The notes: a model not told the origin generated them from the sequence alone. 64,000 nucleotides of DNA from Thalassospira profundimaris (GCF_003326795.1 NZ_JPWI01000012.1:62001-126000), one strand, 5' to 3'. Numbered from the stretch's first letter, positions 19,121-27,935 are shown. Program-made: numbers and translations.

Positions 19121-19149
19121 CTTTACATTAAGAAGTTCAAGAAACCTGA

Positions 19150-20700
19150 TCAGGATGCCATGGCATCAGGGGCGGTTTTTTTGCTTTTCTCGATCAGTTT
19201 GTTTACGGCGGTCACATAGGCCATGCAGGATGCGACAACGGTATCGGTATCCGATGCATTGCCAACCACCGTGCGGTCCTCGCCATCAAGCTTGACCGTT
19301 ACGGTGCCCTGGGCATCGGTGCCCTCGGTCACAGCATGCACCTGATAGAGTTTCAGACGCCAGTCATGCGGATAGATTGCCTTGATTGCATTGAAAGTCG
19401 CATCAATGGGCCCGTCGCCGGTGGTTTTGGCGGAGCGAACTTCGCCATCAACGCTCAGTTCCAGTTCGGCTGTCTGCGGACCCTTGGAGCCACAGGTAAC
19501 CGTCAGACCAACAAACTTGATATGTTCGTTATCGCGCATGCCGTCATCGACCAGTGCAACGATATCGTCGTCATAGACTTCTTTCTTTTTGTCGGCCAGA
19601 TCCTTGAAGCGGGCAAAAGCGTCTTCAATCGCATTGTCCCCCAGATCGGCAAAGCCCAATTCCTTGAGCTTCTCGCGGAAGGCATGGCGACCGGAATGCT
19701 TGCCCATAACCAGGCTTGATTTGTTCAGGCCAATGGTTTCCGGCTTCATGATTTCATAGGTCTCGGAGTTTTTCAGGAAACCGTCCTGATGGATGCCGCT
19801 TTCGTGGGCGAAGGCATTGGCACCAACAATCGCCTTGTTCGGCTGAACCACAAAGCCCGACACGGCCGAAACCAGACGCGATGCATTCATGATCTTGGTG
19901 GTGTCGATGCCCGTGGTGAAGGGGAAGGCATCATTGCGGGTATTGATTGCCATCACAATTTCTTCGAGTGCGGCATTGCCGGCACGTTCGCCCAGGCCGT
20001 TGATGGTGCATTCAATCTGACGGGCACCGGCATTGACTGCCGAGATAGAGTTGGCAACAGCCATGCCCAAATCGTTATGGCAATGAACCGACAGGATTGC
20101 CTTGTCGATGTTCGGCACGCGGTTAAACAGCATGGTCATCAGATCGGCATATTCGGTCGGTGTGGTGTAGCCAACAGTATCCGGGATGTTGATCGTGGTT
20201 GCGCCTGCATCAATGGCAGCTTCGACACAGCGGCACAGGAAGTCATGTTCGGTGCGCGAACCGTCTTCTGCCGACCATTCGACGTCATCGGTGAATTTGC
20301 GTGCCAGCGTGACACTTTCAATGACTTTTTCCAGAACGCGTTCCGGTTCCATCTGCAATTTGTATTTCATATGCAGCGGGCTGGTGGAGATGAAAGTGTG
20401 GATGCGTTTGTTTTCGGCTGGTTCCAGTGCTTCGGCAGCACGTTCAATGTCGCCTTTGGCTGCACGGGCCAACGAACAGATGGTCGGGCCTTTGACCTGT
20501 TTGGCAATTTCGTTGACGGACTGGAAATCACCATTTGATGCAATGGCAAAGCCCGCTTCGATAACATCGACCTTCAATTCTGCCAGAGCGTGCGCAACGC
20601 GCAGCTTCTCATCAAGCGTCATCGATGCACCCGGGGATTGTTCCCCGTCACGCAGGGTGGTGTCGAAAATGATGACGCGATTGTCGTTTGCACTAGCCAT
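19150..20700 (-). CDS. leuA: 2-isopropylmalate synthase
   Basis: A 516-residue enzyme that condenses acetyl-CoA with 2-oxoisovalerate, the first committed step of leucine synthesis. The amino-terminal TIM barrel begins IFDTTLRDGEQSPGASM and contains the metal-binding HCHNDLGMAVANS. The carboxy LeuA dimer/regulatory domain (~380-500) binds leucine for feedback inhibition. Length matches the bacterial enzyme. It is monocistronic, ends at a good terminator and is preceded by a 48-codon leucine-rich reading frame that probably attenuates it. ATG 20700 follows CAGGAAAC. Confidence 0.98.
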   Translation of the reverse strand: MASANDNRVIIFDTTLRDGEQSPGASMTLDEKLRVAHALAELKVDVIEAGFAIASNGDFQSVNEIAKQVKGPTICSLARAAKGDIERAAEALEPAENKRIHTFISTSPLHMKYKLQMEPERVLEKVIESVTLARKFTDDVEWSAEDGSRTEHDFLCRCVEAAIDAGATTINIPDTVGYTTPTEYADLMTMLFNRVPNIDKAILSVHCHNDLGMAVANSISAVNAGARQIECTINGLGERAGNAALEEIVMAINTRNDAFPFTTGIDTTKIMNASRLVSAVSGFVVQPNKAIVGANAFAHESGIHQDGFLKNSETYEIMKPETIGLNKSSLVMGKHSGRHAFREKLKELGFADLGDNAIEDAFARFKDLADKKKEVYDDDIVALVDDGMRDNEHIKFVGLTVTCGSKGPQTAELELSVDGEVRSAKTTGDGPIDATFNAIKAIYPHDWRLKLYQVHAVTEGTDAQGTVTVKLDGEDRTVVGNASDTDTVVASCMAYVTAVNKLIEKSKKTAPDAMAS

Positions 20701-20852
20701 TGTCTTGTTTCCTGATCAAACGGGCATTGCCCGGTATATAAATTCTGTCTGGAAGGAGTGCGGGCCGTCTGGCGCGACTTTATTCCCCTGAGCTGCGGCA
20801 AATGGATCGACTATATGTCCTGTGATCCGGGCCGTCATGTTTCGCTCAGGGG
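20701..20852 (-). promoter_or_regulatory. leuA leader with alternative stems (probable attenuator)
   Basis: Between the leader peptide stop and leuA, the arms GCTCAGGGG at 20844-20852 and CCCCTGAGC at 20785-20793 (plus-strand reading) are perfectly complementary over 9 bases. One arm overlaps the leader stop codon, so a ribosome there would block the stem. A compact hairpin CGGGC-ATT-GCCCG at 20721-20733 sits just before the leuA ribosome binding site, followed on the minus strand by only three T residues. A classic U-rich terminator is not visible, so translational control is also possible. Confidence 0.55.
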
Positions 20853-20992
20853 CGAGTAAGTCGTAGCGAGCCTAGGGCTGCGAGACCAATAAGACCGAGT
20901 AGAAGGTTTAGGGCAGACAGCACAACGCCACCGAAAGCTTTTGCTTCGGCGCGGTCGGCATATGCATCAATGTTGCAAATGTCTGCGGTCAT
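20846..20992 (-). CDS. leuA leader peptide, leucine-rich
   Basis: A 48-codon frame from ATG 20992 to TGA 20846, 145 bases before leuA. Residues 25-45 hold ten leucines, and four are encoded by CTA (codons 28, 31, 40, 43), a codon that looks rare in the neighbouring genes. The start is preceded by GATGAAGACCG. This is what a ribosome-mediated attenuation leader looks like: scarcity of charged leucyl-tRNA would stall the ribosome in the second half and change folding of the downstream stem. The peptide is hydrophobic, so a very small membrane protein is the alternative. Confidence 0.65.
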   Translation of the reverse strand: MTADICNIDAYADRAEAKAFGGVVLSALNLLLGLIGLAALGSLRLTRP

Positions 20993-21327
20993 CGGTCTTC
21001 ATCAATTGGCTTTGGTGCCAGTCATCGCTGGCGATGCCCCAATTTCGTCGGACGACCGGTTCGGGTCAAGTAATTTTTGTACCTTTTCGTGTCTTTTTAG
21101 GGTGGAATTTAGCGAGGGTGCCGAAAACAGCTACGATATCGGCCTGTTTTCAAGGTGCTGATGCCGGTTTTCGATGATCGCTGCGCGCGCATATGTTGGT
21201 ATTTCCGCTATACCAAAAAGATGCTGGTCGGAATTTCGGATATCGGGTAGTGGTTTTGTCCTGATCTGGTCGTGCCCCACAGAATGACCATCAGAATCGC
21301 GCACCACTGCAGCCACAGGAACTATTC
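20993..21327. other. Intergenic region between leuA leader and LysE gene
   Basis: About 335 bases between divergent units. It should hold the leuA promoter and the promoter of the LysE-family gene. No convincing reading frame, repeat or strong hairpin was seen. Confidence 0.5.
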
Positions 21328-21951
21328 ATGGTCAGTCTGTCCTTGATCGGGGCCTTTATCCCGACGGCATTTTTTGTGTCAATCACGCCGGGTATGTGCA
21401 TGACCCTTGCGTTAACACTTGGCATGACCATCGGATTGCGCCGTACGCTTTGGATGATGGCAGGTGAACTGGTCGGCGTTGGCATTGTTGTCGTGGCATC
21501 CGCACTGGGGGTTGCCACCGTGATGTTGCAATATCCGGCGGTATTTGCTGTCTTCAAGTATGTTGGCGGGGCCTATCTGGCCTGGCTTGGTATCCAGATG
21601 TGGCGTTCACGCGGGCGCATGGCCCTTTCGGCCGAAGTCGAAGGGGCGAAAACCGCAACGGCAGGCAGTCTGATCACGCAGGGCTTTGTTACGGCAATTG
21701 CCAATCCGAAGGGTTGGGCGTTCATGATTTCTCTGTTGCCTCCCTTCATCAGCCTGCAGCATGCCATTGCCCCGCAGCTTTCGGTTCTGGTCGCGATCAT
21801 TCTGGTGACCGAACTGATTTGCATGACGCTTTATGCAACTGGCGGCCGCTCCTTACGTCGTTTCCTTGAAAAAAGCGGCAATGTCCGGGTCTTGAACCGG
21901 GTCGCCGGTACCCTGATGATCGGGGTCGGTGTCTGGCTTGCGAGCAGTTGA
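21328..21951 (+). CDS. LysE-family amino-acid exporter
   Basis: A 207-residue membrane protein with about six hydrophobic segments. It carries the RhtB/LysE signature: ITPGMCMTLALTLGMTIGLR at the amino end and ITQGFVTAIANPKGWAFM in the middle. These proteins export amino acids or their analogues across the inner membrane. The substrate cannot be told from sequence; proximity to leuA is suggestive only. ATG 21328 follows CAGGAAC. Confidence 0.92.
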   Translation: MVSLSLIGAFIPTAFFVSITPGMCMTLALTLGMTIGLRRTLWMMAGELVGVGIVVVASALGVATVMLQYPAVFAVFKYVGGAYLAWLGIQMWRSRGRMALSAEVEGAKTATAGSLITQGFVTAIANPKGWAFMISLLPPFISLQHAIAPQLSVLVAIILVTELICMTLYATGGRSLRRFLEKSGNVRVLNRVAGTLMIGVGVWLASS

Positions 21952-22069
21952 GAACAGCTTCCTGTTTGGTCTCAGATATTGACTGGCATCCATAAGACAA
22001 AGTTGAAGTTTGTTTTTTGGATGCAGTGTAATCATATGTAATCAAACAACTGTTGTGGGATATTTGGCT

Positions 22070-22393
22070 ATGCGCGAGATACGCTGTATCGTTTTTGAAG
22101 ATGGCGAATTGATCAAGGCACTTTTGGCGCATGGTCGAAGGACTGGCAAAGCATTGCCAGCCGGGCATATCAGCAGTTTTGAAATTCAAAGATCAAAGGA
22201 CGTTATCGCCCGCATGACGATTACCTCGGACGAGGGTGGAAAGACCATTGTGCCGACATCGGGGGCGGAACTTGCTGCGGCGATGATTGCCTATTGTATT
22301 GATCGGAAAGTCCCGGTGCCCGCGCAGTCCGCAAAATCAATCACGGTGATTGACGATCATGTGGCGTTGAAAATCACCATGAGTGGTGACTGA
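22070..22393 (+). CDS. Conserved hypothetical protein, 107 aa
   Basis: A small soluble protein with alternating hydrophobic strands and no signal peptide or membrane helix. The amino end MREIRCIVFEDGELIKALLAH and the DEGGKTIVPTSGAELAAAM region are not a family that I can name. ATG 22070 is preferred to an upstream in-frame start at 22010, which would add a cysteine-rich stretch without apparent structure. It stands alone and ends before a strong shared terminator. Function is unknown. Confidence 0.65.
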   Translation: MREIRCIVFEDGELIKALLAHGRRTGKALPAGHISSFEIQRSKDVIARMTITSDEGGKTIVPTSGAELAAAMIAYCIDRKVPVPAQSAKSITVIDDHVALKITMSGD

Positions 22394-22438
22394 TCCGAAG
22401 TTTTCCCGGTATTCCTGCGACATGCTTCAAGGATAAAA

Positions 22439-22461
22439 GGCGCGAACGGTAAGTTCGCGCC
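22439..22461. terminator. Strong bidirectional terminator
   Basis: GGCGCGAAC, loop GGTAA and GTTCGCGCC form a perfect 9-base-pair stem, flanked by AAAA on the left and TTTT on the right. It lies between two convergent genes and fits rho-independent termination in both directions. Confidence 0.9.
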
Positions 22462-22496
22462 TTTTATACATTCGCCGGGCAGGATGAGGGTGGTGT

Positions 22497-23531
22497 TTAC
22501 CACTGCATCATTTTGCCTTTGAGCGCGCCCATGCGTTCATCTTCATTTTTGAAGCTGTGTTGTTCCGACACGCCGTCCTGCATCTTGGTGATCAGCAGCC
22601 ATTCCTTGACCTTCATGAAGCGTGGTGCAAGGAACTGGTATGTATCCTTGACCAGGCGCACCGCCTGCGGGCCACGTTCAAGTTCAAGTTCTTCCCACTG
22701 AATAATCAGCGGTTGCCAGGCGCGCAGGCGCTTGTAAAGATCGTCTCGCTTGCTACGGATATATTGGCGCTGTGACGTGAAGTTACGCAGAACCGACATG
22801 ATTTCACCGGTATTGGCATCAAGCTCGTCAAAGGTGTTTTCGAACTTCCTTTTGGCGTCATCCAGCAGCCGGATGGCCTGCGTGACGGTCTCAAGAACGC
22901 CTTTTTCATGGGCATAGATGCGGCGAAGTTCCTGCATCTTGCGATCGACCGTCAGGATTTTGCGATACCGTACGCGCAGCGTTTCGATATAGGACAACTC
23001 GTCGGCAACCTGATGGACAAGATTGACGACTTCCTCGCGGTTTTCCTTGCCAAACCCGAGTTTCTCGGCAACCTCGTCAAAGGCCTGGTTGATCTTTTTC
23101 TTGGTGTTCGGATCTTCGGCGATCTGCATCAGCTCGTCCGGGTCAGTAATGAGTTCTTCACTTCCTGACATCCAGGTCACGAGCTGCATGGTGATACGGT
23201 TATAGGCGATTGCCTGATTTTCCTCGTCGACTTCCCATGATGCTTCGCCAGTTAGAACTTCCAGTGGCAGATTGTCGCCGGGGCGCAACACACTAACGAA
23301 ATTCAGGGCCTGGTCGATCAGGCTGATGAGGTCGCCATCCTTGGAATCAGGGTCAATGTCGAATTCGCGGCAAATGGCGCGCAAAGGCAATGAAACGACA
23401 GATCCCTCTGCCATTTTAAGGACAAAGAGAGCTTCGTCTGAGATATCAGACTTCTGGAAGTGGCATTCGTCGAACGTTTTGAAGATCTTGTGTTCAAGCT
23501 CGATCTTGCGTTCGGTCTTAGGTGTCTTCAT
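22497..23531 (-). CDS. Hypothetical helical/coiled-coil protein, 344 aa
   Basis: A soluble, highly charged protein with no signal peptide. The first ~120 residues look globular (LFVLKMAEGSVVSLPLRAIC). From about 150 to 320 it is nearly all helix, with long charged runs such as KMQELRRIYAHEKGVLETV that suggest a coiled coil. I do not recognise the family. It is followed on the same strand, in the sense of transcription order upstream, by the diguanylate cyclase gene at 23735, about 200 bases away. Function is unknown. Confidence 0.75.
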   Translation of the reverse strand: MKTPKTERKIELEHKIFKTFDECHFQKSDISDEALFVLKMAEGSVVSLPLRAICREFDIDPDSKDGDLISLIDQALNFVSVLRPGDNLPLEVLTGEASWEVDEENQAIAYNRITMQLVTWMSGSEELITDPDELMQIAEDPNTKKKINQAFDEVAEKLGFGKENREEVVNLVHQVADELSYIETLRVRYRKILTVDRKMQELRRIYAHEKGVLETVTQAIRLLDDAKRKFENTFDELDANTGEIMSVLRNFTSQRQYIRSKRDDLYKRLRAWQPLIIQWEELELERGPQAVRLVKDTYQFLAPRFMKVKEWLLITKMQDGVSEQHSFKNEDERMGALKGKMMQW

Positions 23532-23734
23532 TCGGTTGCTCCGCCCCGCAAAGCCTTTGCACTTCTATGTTGTGCATTACAGGGTCGATTGTAAGTGGCT
23601 CGAACCTGTCATTTCGACTTGTCAGGACACGTGTGTTGGCTCGATGTCTACCTGCTTGTTCTTCGTTCCGGTTTTCTCTTGTGTCAGAGATTTTGTCGCC
23701 GGAAACGACTGCATTGATGCCTTATACCACTGAA

Positions 23735-24760
23735 TTACTGCGGAACGCAGGTGTTCCTGCCATCCTGTTTCGCGAGATAAAGGGCTTTGTCTGCGCGGTC
23801 AACAAACTCAAGTATATTCTCCCCTAGTTGGTAGGACGTCAAGCCAATAGAAACGGTTAACTTACCGAAATCCTTGCCTGTTTTCTTGTTTATAATGCGC
23901 TGTGTCGAGACGTTTTCCCGGAGTTTGTTTGCCAGCTTTTCAGAATTCTCTTTCGTGGTATTGGGCAAAATCACGGCGAATTCCTCGCCGCCATAGCGCG
24001 CAACGGTGTCCGCCCCTTTGGTCGAACTGACGAGAACCCGGGCGACGGCTTTCAGAACCCCGTCACCAGCCCGATGTCCGAAATTGTCATTGAACTCTTT
24101 GAAATGATCGATATCGATCATCAGTAACGATAATGGTGCCCCGGTTTCCATTGTGGTGGTCACGGCATCACGCAGCGAATTGTCGAAATTCTTGCGGTTG
24201 GCAATGCCGGTCAGTGTATCGGTCAGGGCATCGCGCCGCACCAGTTCAAGTTCGTTACGTACCCGGCGCACTTCCTTGTGATATTCGTCAAGACTGCCAT
24301 TGAATGATCCATAGCATTCTCGTGCCTTTTGAGATGTCCCCGAAAGATCGCGGCTGACAGAGCGTGCATCATCAAGGGTGATATCATCGGATGAAAGCTT
24401 TTGGGATGCGCTGTCAAATTCATCACAGAACAGTTCTGTATCCCGCATCACGGAATGAACTGCTTCCTCGACACGTTCGACGGCGGCCTGCAGACCTTCG
24501 ACACCCTGATTGATGTGCTGTTCCATCGCATGTGAGCCAAGATATTTGTGATAAATCCGAAAAACGGTTTCTTCATCGAGTTCCTGTGTGTTTTTGATCA
24601 GGACCTTGAGGAGCTGGCACAGTTCGGGAATTTCATCTGAAACGTAGCTATAAAACACGTGATAAACCTGTGGCGTTGGCTGCAGGTTAAGTTCATTTAT
24701 CAGCGCCATGACAGTATGCGCGATATCACGCGGGTTTGCGATCTTGGTTGTCGCTGTCAC
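23735..24760 (-). CDS. Cytoplasmic diguanylate cyclase (GGDEF)
   Basis: A 341-residue protein without membrane segments. Residues ~1-150 are helical and unrecognised, possibly an alpha-helical sensor. The GGDEF domain occupies ~175-340, with DALTDTLTGIANRKNFD, LMIDIDHFKEFNDNFGHRAGD and the catalytic GGEEF. The position of the inhibitory I-site reads KGAD instead of RxxD, so feedback inhibition may be weakened. It would make c-di-GMP from GTP. It is the second such enzyme in the window. Confidence 0.92.
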   Translation of the reverse strand: MTATTKIANPRDIAHTVMALINELNLQPTPQVYHVFYSYVSDEIPELCQLLKVLIKNTQELDEETVFRIYHKYLGSHAMEQHINQGVEGLQAAVERVEEAVHSVMRDTELFCDEFDSASQKLSSDDITLDDARSVSRDLSGTSQKARECYGSFNGSLDEYHKEVRRVRNELELVRRDALTDTLTGIANRKNFDNSLRDAVTTTMETGAPLSLLMIDIDHFKEFNDNFGHRAGDGVLKAVARVLVSSTKGADTVARYGGEEFAVILPNTTKENSEKLANKLRENVSTQRIINKKTGKDFGKLTVSIGLTSYQLGENILEFVDRADKALYLAKQDGRNTCVPQ

Positions 24761-24970
24761 TTGATCTATTCCGATCCGAAAGTCGTTCCCATTCAGTATT
24801 TTCGGTGTCCCGGTTCGTCTTTATTGCATCTTATGATCTGATGTTTTTGCGCTCGTGCATGCGCCGTTTCGACGCATTCTGGATTCATTGTTCCATAATC
24901 CATCTAATTGTAGGGCAATGTCACGTGAAACCGTCGAACAAATCATGACAAAATCAGACATTCATTTTTA

Positions 24971-25007
24971 AAGAGGCCGTTAAGGCATTACGAGATAACG
25001 GCTTCTT
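24971..25007. other. Long stem-loop in the 5' leader of the 25032 gene
   Basis: Arms AAGAGGCCGTTA (24971-24982) and TAACGGCTTCTT (24996-25007) pair over 12 positions with one G-T pair and a 13-base loop. It ends 24 bases before the next start codon. No T-run follows, so an mRNA leader element is more likely than a terminator. Confidence 0.4.
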
Positions 25008-25031
25008 GAACTGAAAGATATAGAATGCCAC

Positions 25032-25817
25032 ATGTTATCCCTGTCGGGAGTTTACCTTCATGGTGGTGTCATGGTGTTGATCTTGTCGTTCCGCACTGTT
25101 GCTTTGACAATTGTGGTCATTGTTTGTGGTGTGTTCTCGATCACAACCACGATGGCGTCAGAACCTGCGCCGTCAGGCGCAAACCGCGCGCATATCAGGG
25201 TCGGAAATGTCGTGCATGTAACGCCGACATGGCTTTCGACATTGTCCTCGCAGCAAGCCCGGTTTTACAATGTCCTGGTGGCGTCGCCAGATATGGACTG
25301 GCATGATGGTATGCCGTTCGACCGGATGATGAGCCTTTATAATCAGGGAAACCTTGATTGTATTGTCGCCGAAGGATACCGGGCGCTCGAAGGAACGATC
25401 ATTTCCCGACATGATGTTCTGTTCGAACTGGTAATATTCGGACGGACCGGAGATAGCTTGCTGGATCGCAATGTGATTACGGTAGGATATCTTGCAACCT
25501 TGCCAAAGCTCGAAATGCCCTTTGCTCAACCGATTGAATGGTATGGGTTACGTACCATCAGGCAGGGCGCTGAACTGGTCAGGGTTGGGAGGATTGACGT
25601 ACTTGTTGCGCATGCCGGATTGTTTGACGAAGACCCGCTTATCGAGCAAATGCCATTCCCGCCGGTTCATGTCGTTGTGCTGACATTGCAATGCCATGAT
25701 ACGCCGGAAAATCGCAGCTTTCTGTCGAGCTTTGACAGGCGCATGGACACCGAACGTGAACGTGTTGAAAATCTTCCCGGAAGTCATCAATTGCTGCTTC
25801 AGTTCATGTCCTATTGA
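25032..25817 (+). CDS. Secreted substrate-binding-like hypothetical protein
   Basis: A 261-residue protein with a hydrophobic amino end (FRTVALTIVVIVCGVF) and a likely signal-peptide cleavage near TTTMAS. The mature part has short motifs reminiscent of periplasmic solute-binding folds of the SBP_bac_3 type seen in stand-alone sensory proteins (FDRMMSLYNQGNLDCIVAEG, WYGLRTIRQGAELVR), but no named family is certain. ATG 25071 is an alternative start just before the hydrophobic stretch. No transport genes are adjacent. Function is unknown. Confidence 0.6.
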   Translation: MLSLSGVYLHGGVMVLILSFRTVALTIVVIVCGVFSITTTMASEPAPSGANRAHIRVGNVVHVTPTWLSTLSSQQARFYNVLVASPDMDWHDGMPFDRMMSLYNQGNLDCIVAEGYRALEGTIISRHDVLFELVIFGRTGDSLLDRNVITVGYLATLPKLEMPFAQPIEWYGLRTIRQGAELVRVGRIDVLVAHAGLFDEDPLIEQMPFPPVHVVVLTLQCHDTPENRSFLSSFDRRMDTERERVENLPGSHQLLLQFMSY

Positions 25818-26177
25818 TCATGGGCCTGGAATGGATGGGGCAGATTTTTCCAAACGAGTGTCGCAGGCTGGAGCCATTATGGACATTCCCGGTTGCCGCG
25901 GTTTTATCTATGGGTGTTGAGTGGTTTTGAATTTTCAACCATAGGAAATTACATGATCGACAGCGAATATCCGATGCCGAAAATCGAACTTCATACATGA
26001 ATCCATTGCACTAAGCCCGAAATTCGCGTAATTGTTGAAACGATGCAGTGCATCTTTCATGTGCATGGTTGCCTTCAAGTTGAAAGTAATTGTGCTCTTT
26101 ATGGGTGTGGTGCAGGGACTCTTTCTAGCATCTCCTTCTTCGGGGGTGCGCTTACTAAACTAAGGACGACTACGGAT
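25818..26177. other. Intergenic region with cold-shock gene leader
   Basis: About 360 bases before the cold-shock gene. Its last ~130 bases probably form the long 5' untranslated region common for csp messages. No other gene or strong hairpin was seen. Confidence 0.5.
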
Positions 26178-26384
26178 ATGGCTACCGGAACGGTTAAGTG
26201 GTTCAATGCGACCAAGGGTTATGGCTTCATCACCCCGGACGAAGGCGGAAAAGATGCATTCGTGCACATCACCGCTGTTCAGCGTGCTGGTCTGCAGGGA
26301 CTTGATGAAGGGCAGAAGATTCAGTTTGAGCTGATTGAAGGTCGCAATGGCCGCATGTCGGCAGAAGAACTCGCCATTCTCTAA
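26178..26384 (+). CDS. Cold-shock protein (CspA family)
   Basis: A 68-residue single cold-shock domain. RNP1 (KGYGFITP) and RNP2 (DAFVHI) are both intact, as is the [15 protein letters not shown] opening. It binds single-stranded RNA and DNA and melts structure in messages. ATG 26178 follows a purine-rich ACGGAT. The upstream leader is long and untranslated, which fits post-transcriptional control. It precedes the folate ligase gene with an inverted repeat between them. Confidence 0.96.
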   Translation: MATGTVKWFNATKGYGFITPDEGGKDAFVHITAVQRAGLQGLDEGQKIQFELIEGRNGRMSAEELAIL

Positions 26385-26423
26385 TTTTCTATCTGGCTTG
26401 CAGCTTTTTTGCTGACAACCGTT

Positions 26424-26447
26424 AACGCGCCGGGCTCCCGGCGCGTT
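26424..26447 (+). terminator. Inverted repeat after the cold-shock gene
   Basis: AACGCGCCGGG and CCCGGCGCGTT are perfectly complementary 11-base arms separated by CT. The T content after the stem is modest (TATGCGTTTATG), so termination of the csp message is likely but not certain. Confidence 0.65.
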
Positions 26448-26513
26448 ATGCGTTTATGGGGTTTTGCTGTAGGCTTTCCGTTCCGAGAAACCCGAAAACA
26501 GTGTGTAACGTCC

Positions 26514-27185
26514 ATGAGCCTTGATCTTCCCGCCCCACCGTCATCCGAGGATGAAAAAAGCCAGTCCGAGTGGCGACAAGCCATCAGGCGGGTGTTGCTC
26601 GATTGGCGCGCGACACTGGATGCGGAAACGCACCGGCATCTTTCGGACCTGGTACGATCCAGTTTCAAGGCTTTCCTTTTAGAGCGCCCCAAGGCCACTG
26701 TCGGCTTCTACTGGCCAATCCAGAACGAGATTGATCTGCGCCCGGTTATTGAAAGCCATCTTGATAGCGGCGGCAATGCTGCCTTGCCAGTGGTATCGGG
26801 CAAGGACAAGCCGATGGTATTTCATAACTGGACGCGTGACAGTGAAATGGCACCGGGATATGCCAGGATTCCCGAACCGCAAAACAGTGACGAAGTTCCT
26901 GTTCATGTACTGTTGGCGCCACTGGTCGGGTTCGACCGGGCAGGGTACCGGTTGGGTTATGGTGGTGGTTTTTTTGACCGCACTCTTGCGATCATGCCCC
27001 GCAAGCCTTTGGTGGTCGGGATCGGGTTCGAGGCGACCGGCATCGAGGACATCAAACCACACCAATATGACATACCGGTCGACATCCTGATTACAGATGC
27101 AGGCATCCGGTTTGTAACAGATCTGGCGGAACCGGCGGGTGGCAAGTCTGATCAGTCATCACCGCCCTGTCATTTGTGCAGCTAG
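26514..27185 (+). CDS. 5-formyltetrahydrofolate cyclo-ligase
   Basis: A 223-residue enzyme that converts 5-formyl-THF to 5,10-methenyl-THF with ATP. The family signature GYRLGYGGGFFDRTLA is clear, and VGIGFEA and HQYDIPVDILITD follow as expected. ATG 26514 begins about 40 residues before the conserved WRQAIRRVLLDWRATL. In many proteobacteria this gene follows the 6S RNA gene; here the 129-base space after csp is too short for 6S RNA. The last 20 residues are a low-complexity tail. Confidence 0.93.
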   Translation: MSLDLPAPPSSEDEKSQSEWRQAIRRVLLDWRATLDAETHRHLSDLVRSSFKAFLLERPKATVGFYWPIQNEIDLRPVIESHLDSGGNAALPVVSGKDKPMVFHNWTRDSEMAPGYARIPEPQNSDEVPVHVLLAPLVGFDRAGYRLGYGGGFFDRTLAIMPRKPLVVGIGFEATGIEDIKPHQYDIPVDILITDAGIRFVTDLAEPAGGKSDQSSPPCHLCS

Positions 27186-27197
27186 ACTACCTGCACC

Positions 27198-27590
27198 CTA
27201 ATCCTCGTTACGGCGCGACGATGGCCGGTCTTTTTCGTAGCTGTGCTTGAGCGGGAAGGAGGGGAGCCATCCTTCACGCCGGATGGTCCAGAGTTCATAT
27301 GTCGGGGCAAACTGGTCTGGCGCGTCAAAGATACCCAGATTGATTTCGATCTCGTCGTCACTGTGGCCGTAAATCGACGAGCCGCAGGTCGGACAAAAAT
27401 GCCGTCCTTCAAATGAACTGGTGTTGCCGGTGACGGTTACTGCGTTTTGCGGAAAAATGGCAGAGGCATGAAACAGCGCACCATGGTGCTTGCGGCAATC
27501 CAGGCAATGGCACAACCCCACCCGGTAGGGGGTACTGGTTGCCTCAATCCGAACCTTGCCGCAAAGGCAGCCGCCTGTGACGCGATCCAT
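27198..27590 (-). CDS. GFA-family (Mss4-like fold) zinc protein
   Basis: A 130-residue protein. The zinc-binding cysteines are in place: CLCG near residue 8, CHCLDC near 28 and CPTC near 70, the pattern of glutathione-dependent formaldehyde-activating enzyme and its many uncharacterised relatives. ATG 27590 gives the usual MDRVTGGCLCGKVRI start. It is convergent with the folate ligase, 12 bases apart. Most family members have no proven activity, so only the fold is claimed. Confidence 0.9.
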   Translation of the reverse strand: MDRVTGGCLCGKVRIEATSTPYRVGLCHCLDCRKHHGALFHASAIFPQNAVTVTGNTSSFEGRHFCPTCGSSIYGHSDDEIEINLGIFDAPDQFAPTYELWTIRREGWLPSFPLKHSYEKDRPSSRRNED

Positions 27591-27706
27591 CTTCCGTCTC
27601 CTGAAAAATGCAATAACCCCCAAGCTTTACAATGAACAGCTGTTCATGCGCAAACGCCAGCGTGAGAATGTCAGGATATCAAGGGATGTGTCTAGGAAGG
27701 GCAGAG

Positions 27707-27780
27707 TGGCTGGGGAACCTGGACTCGAACCAGGACTAGCGGAGTCAGAGTCCGCGGGTCTACCATTAACCTATTCCCCA
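27707..27780 (-). tRNA. tRNA-Gln (anticodon CTG), copy 1
   Basis: On the minus strand a 74-base cloverleaf can be drawn: acceptor TGGGGAA/TTCCCCA, anticodon stem GCGGA/TCCGC with loop CTCTGAC (anticodon CTG), T-arm CCTGGTTCGAGTCCAGG and an encoded CCA end. It reads CAG codons. Confidence 0.97.
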
Positions 27781-27861
27781 GCAGTATCTTGCTGTGCGTT
27801 ATTTATATCCCGGACCGCATGTCATGCGCAATGTTCGGGCCATTGCGACGTCCGGCAAAGT

Positions 27862-27935
27862 TGGCTGGGGAACCTGGACTCGAACCAGGACTAGCGGAGT
27901 CAGAGTCCGCGGGTCTACCATTAACCTATTCCCCA
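27862..27935 (-). tRNA. tRNA-Gln (anticodon CTG), copy 2
   Basis: A second 74-base gene, identical to the copy at 27707 as far as can be read, same strand, 81 bases upstream of it in transcription order. Both carry CTG, so the TTG-reading glutamine tRNA must be elsewhere. The two are probably processed from one transcript. Confidence 0.97.

Noticed and set aside
19789-20538. Frame antisense to leuA
   Set aside because: leuA is full length with catalytic motifs; the opposite frame has no features.
20781-20852. Classic leuA rho-independent attenuator
   Set aside because: The stem is perfect but no U-run follows it, so only a leader structure is claimed.
26385-26513. 6S RNA gene before the folate cyclo-ligase
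   Set aside because: The gap is only ~129 bases and is taken by an inverted repeat; 6S RNA needs more room and a large internal bubble that is not seen.
27707-27935. Short repeat or CRISPR-like pair
   Set aside because: The repeated unit folds as a tRNA with a CCA end; there are only two copies.
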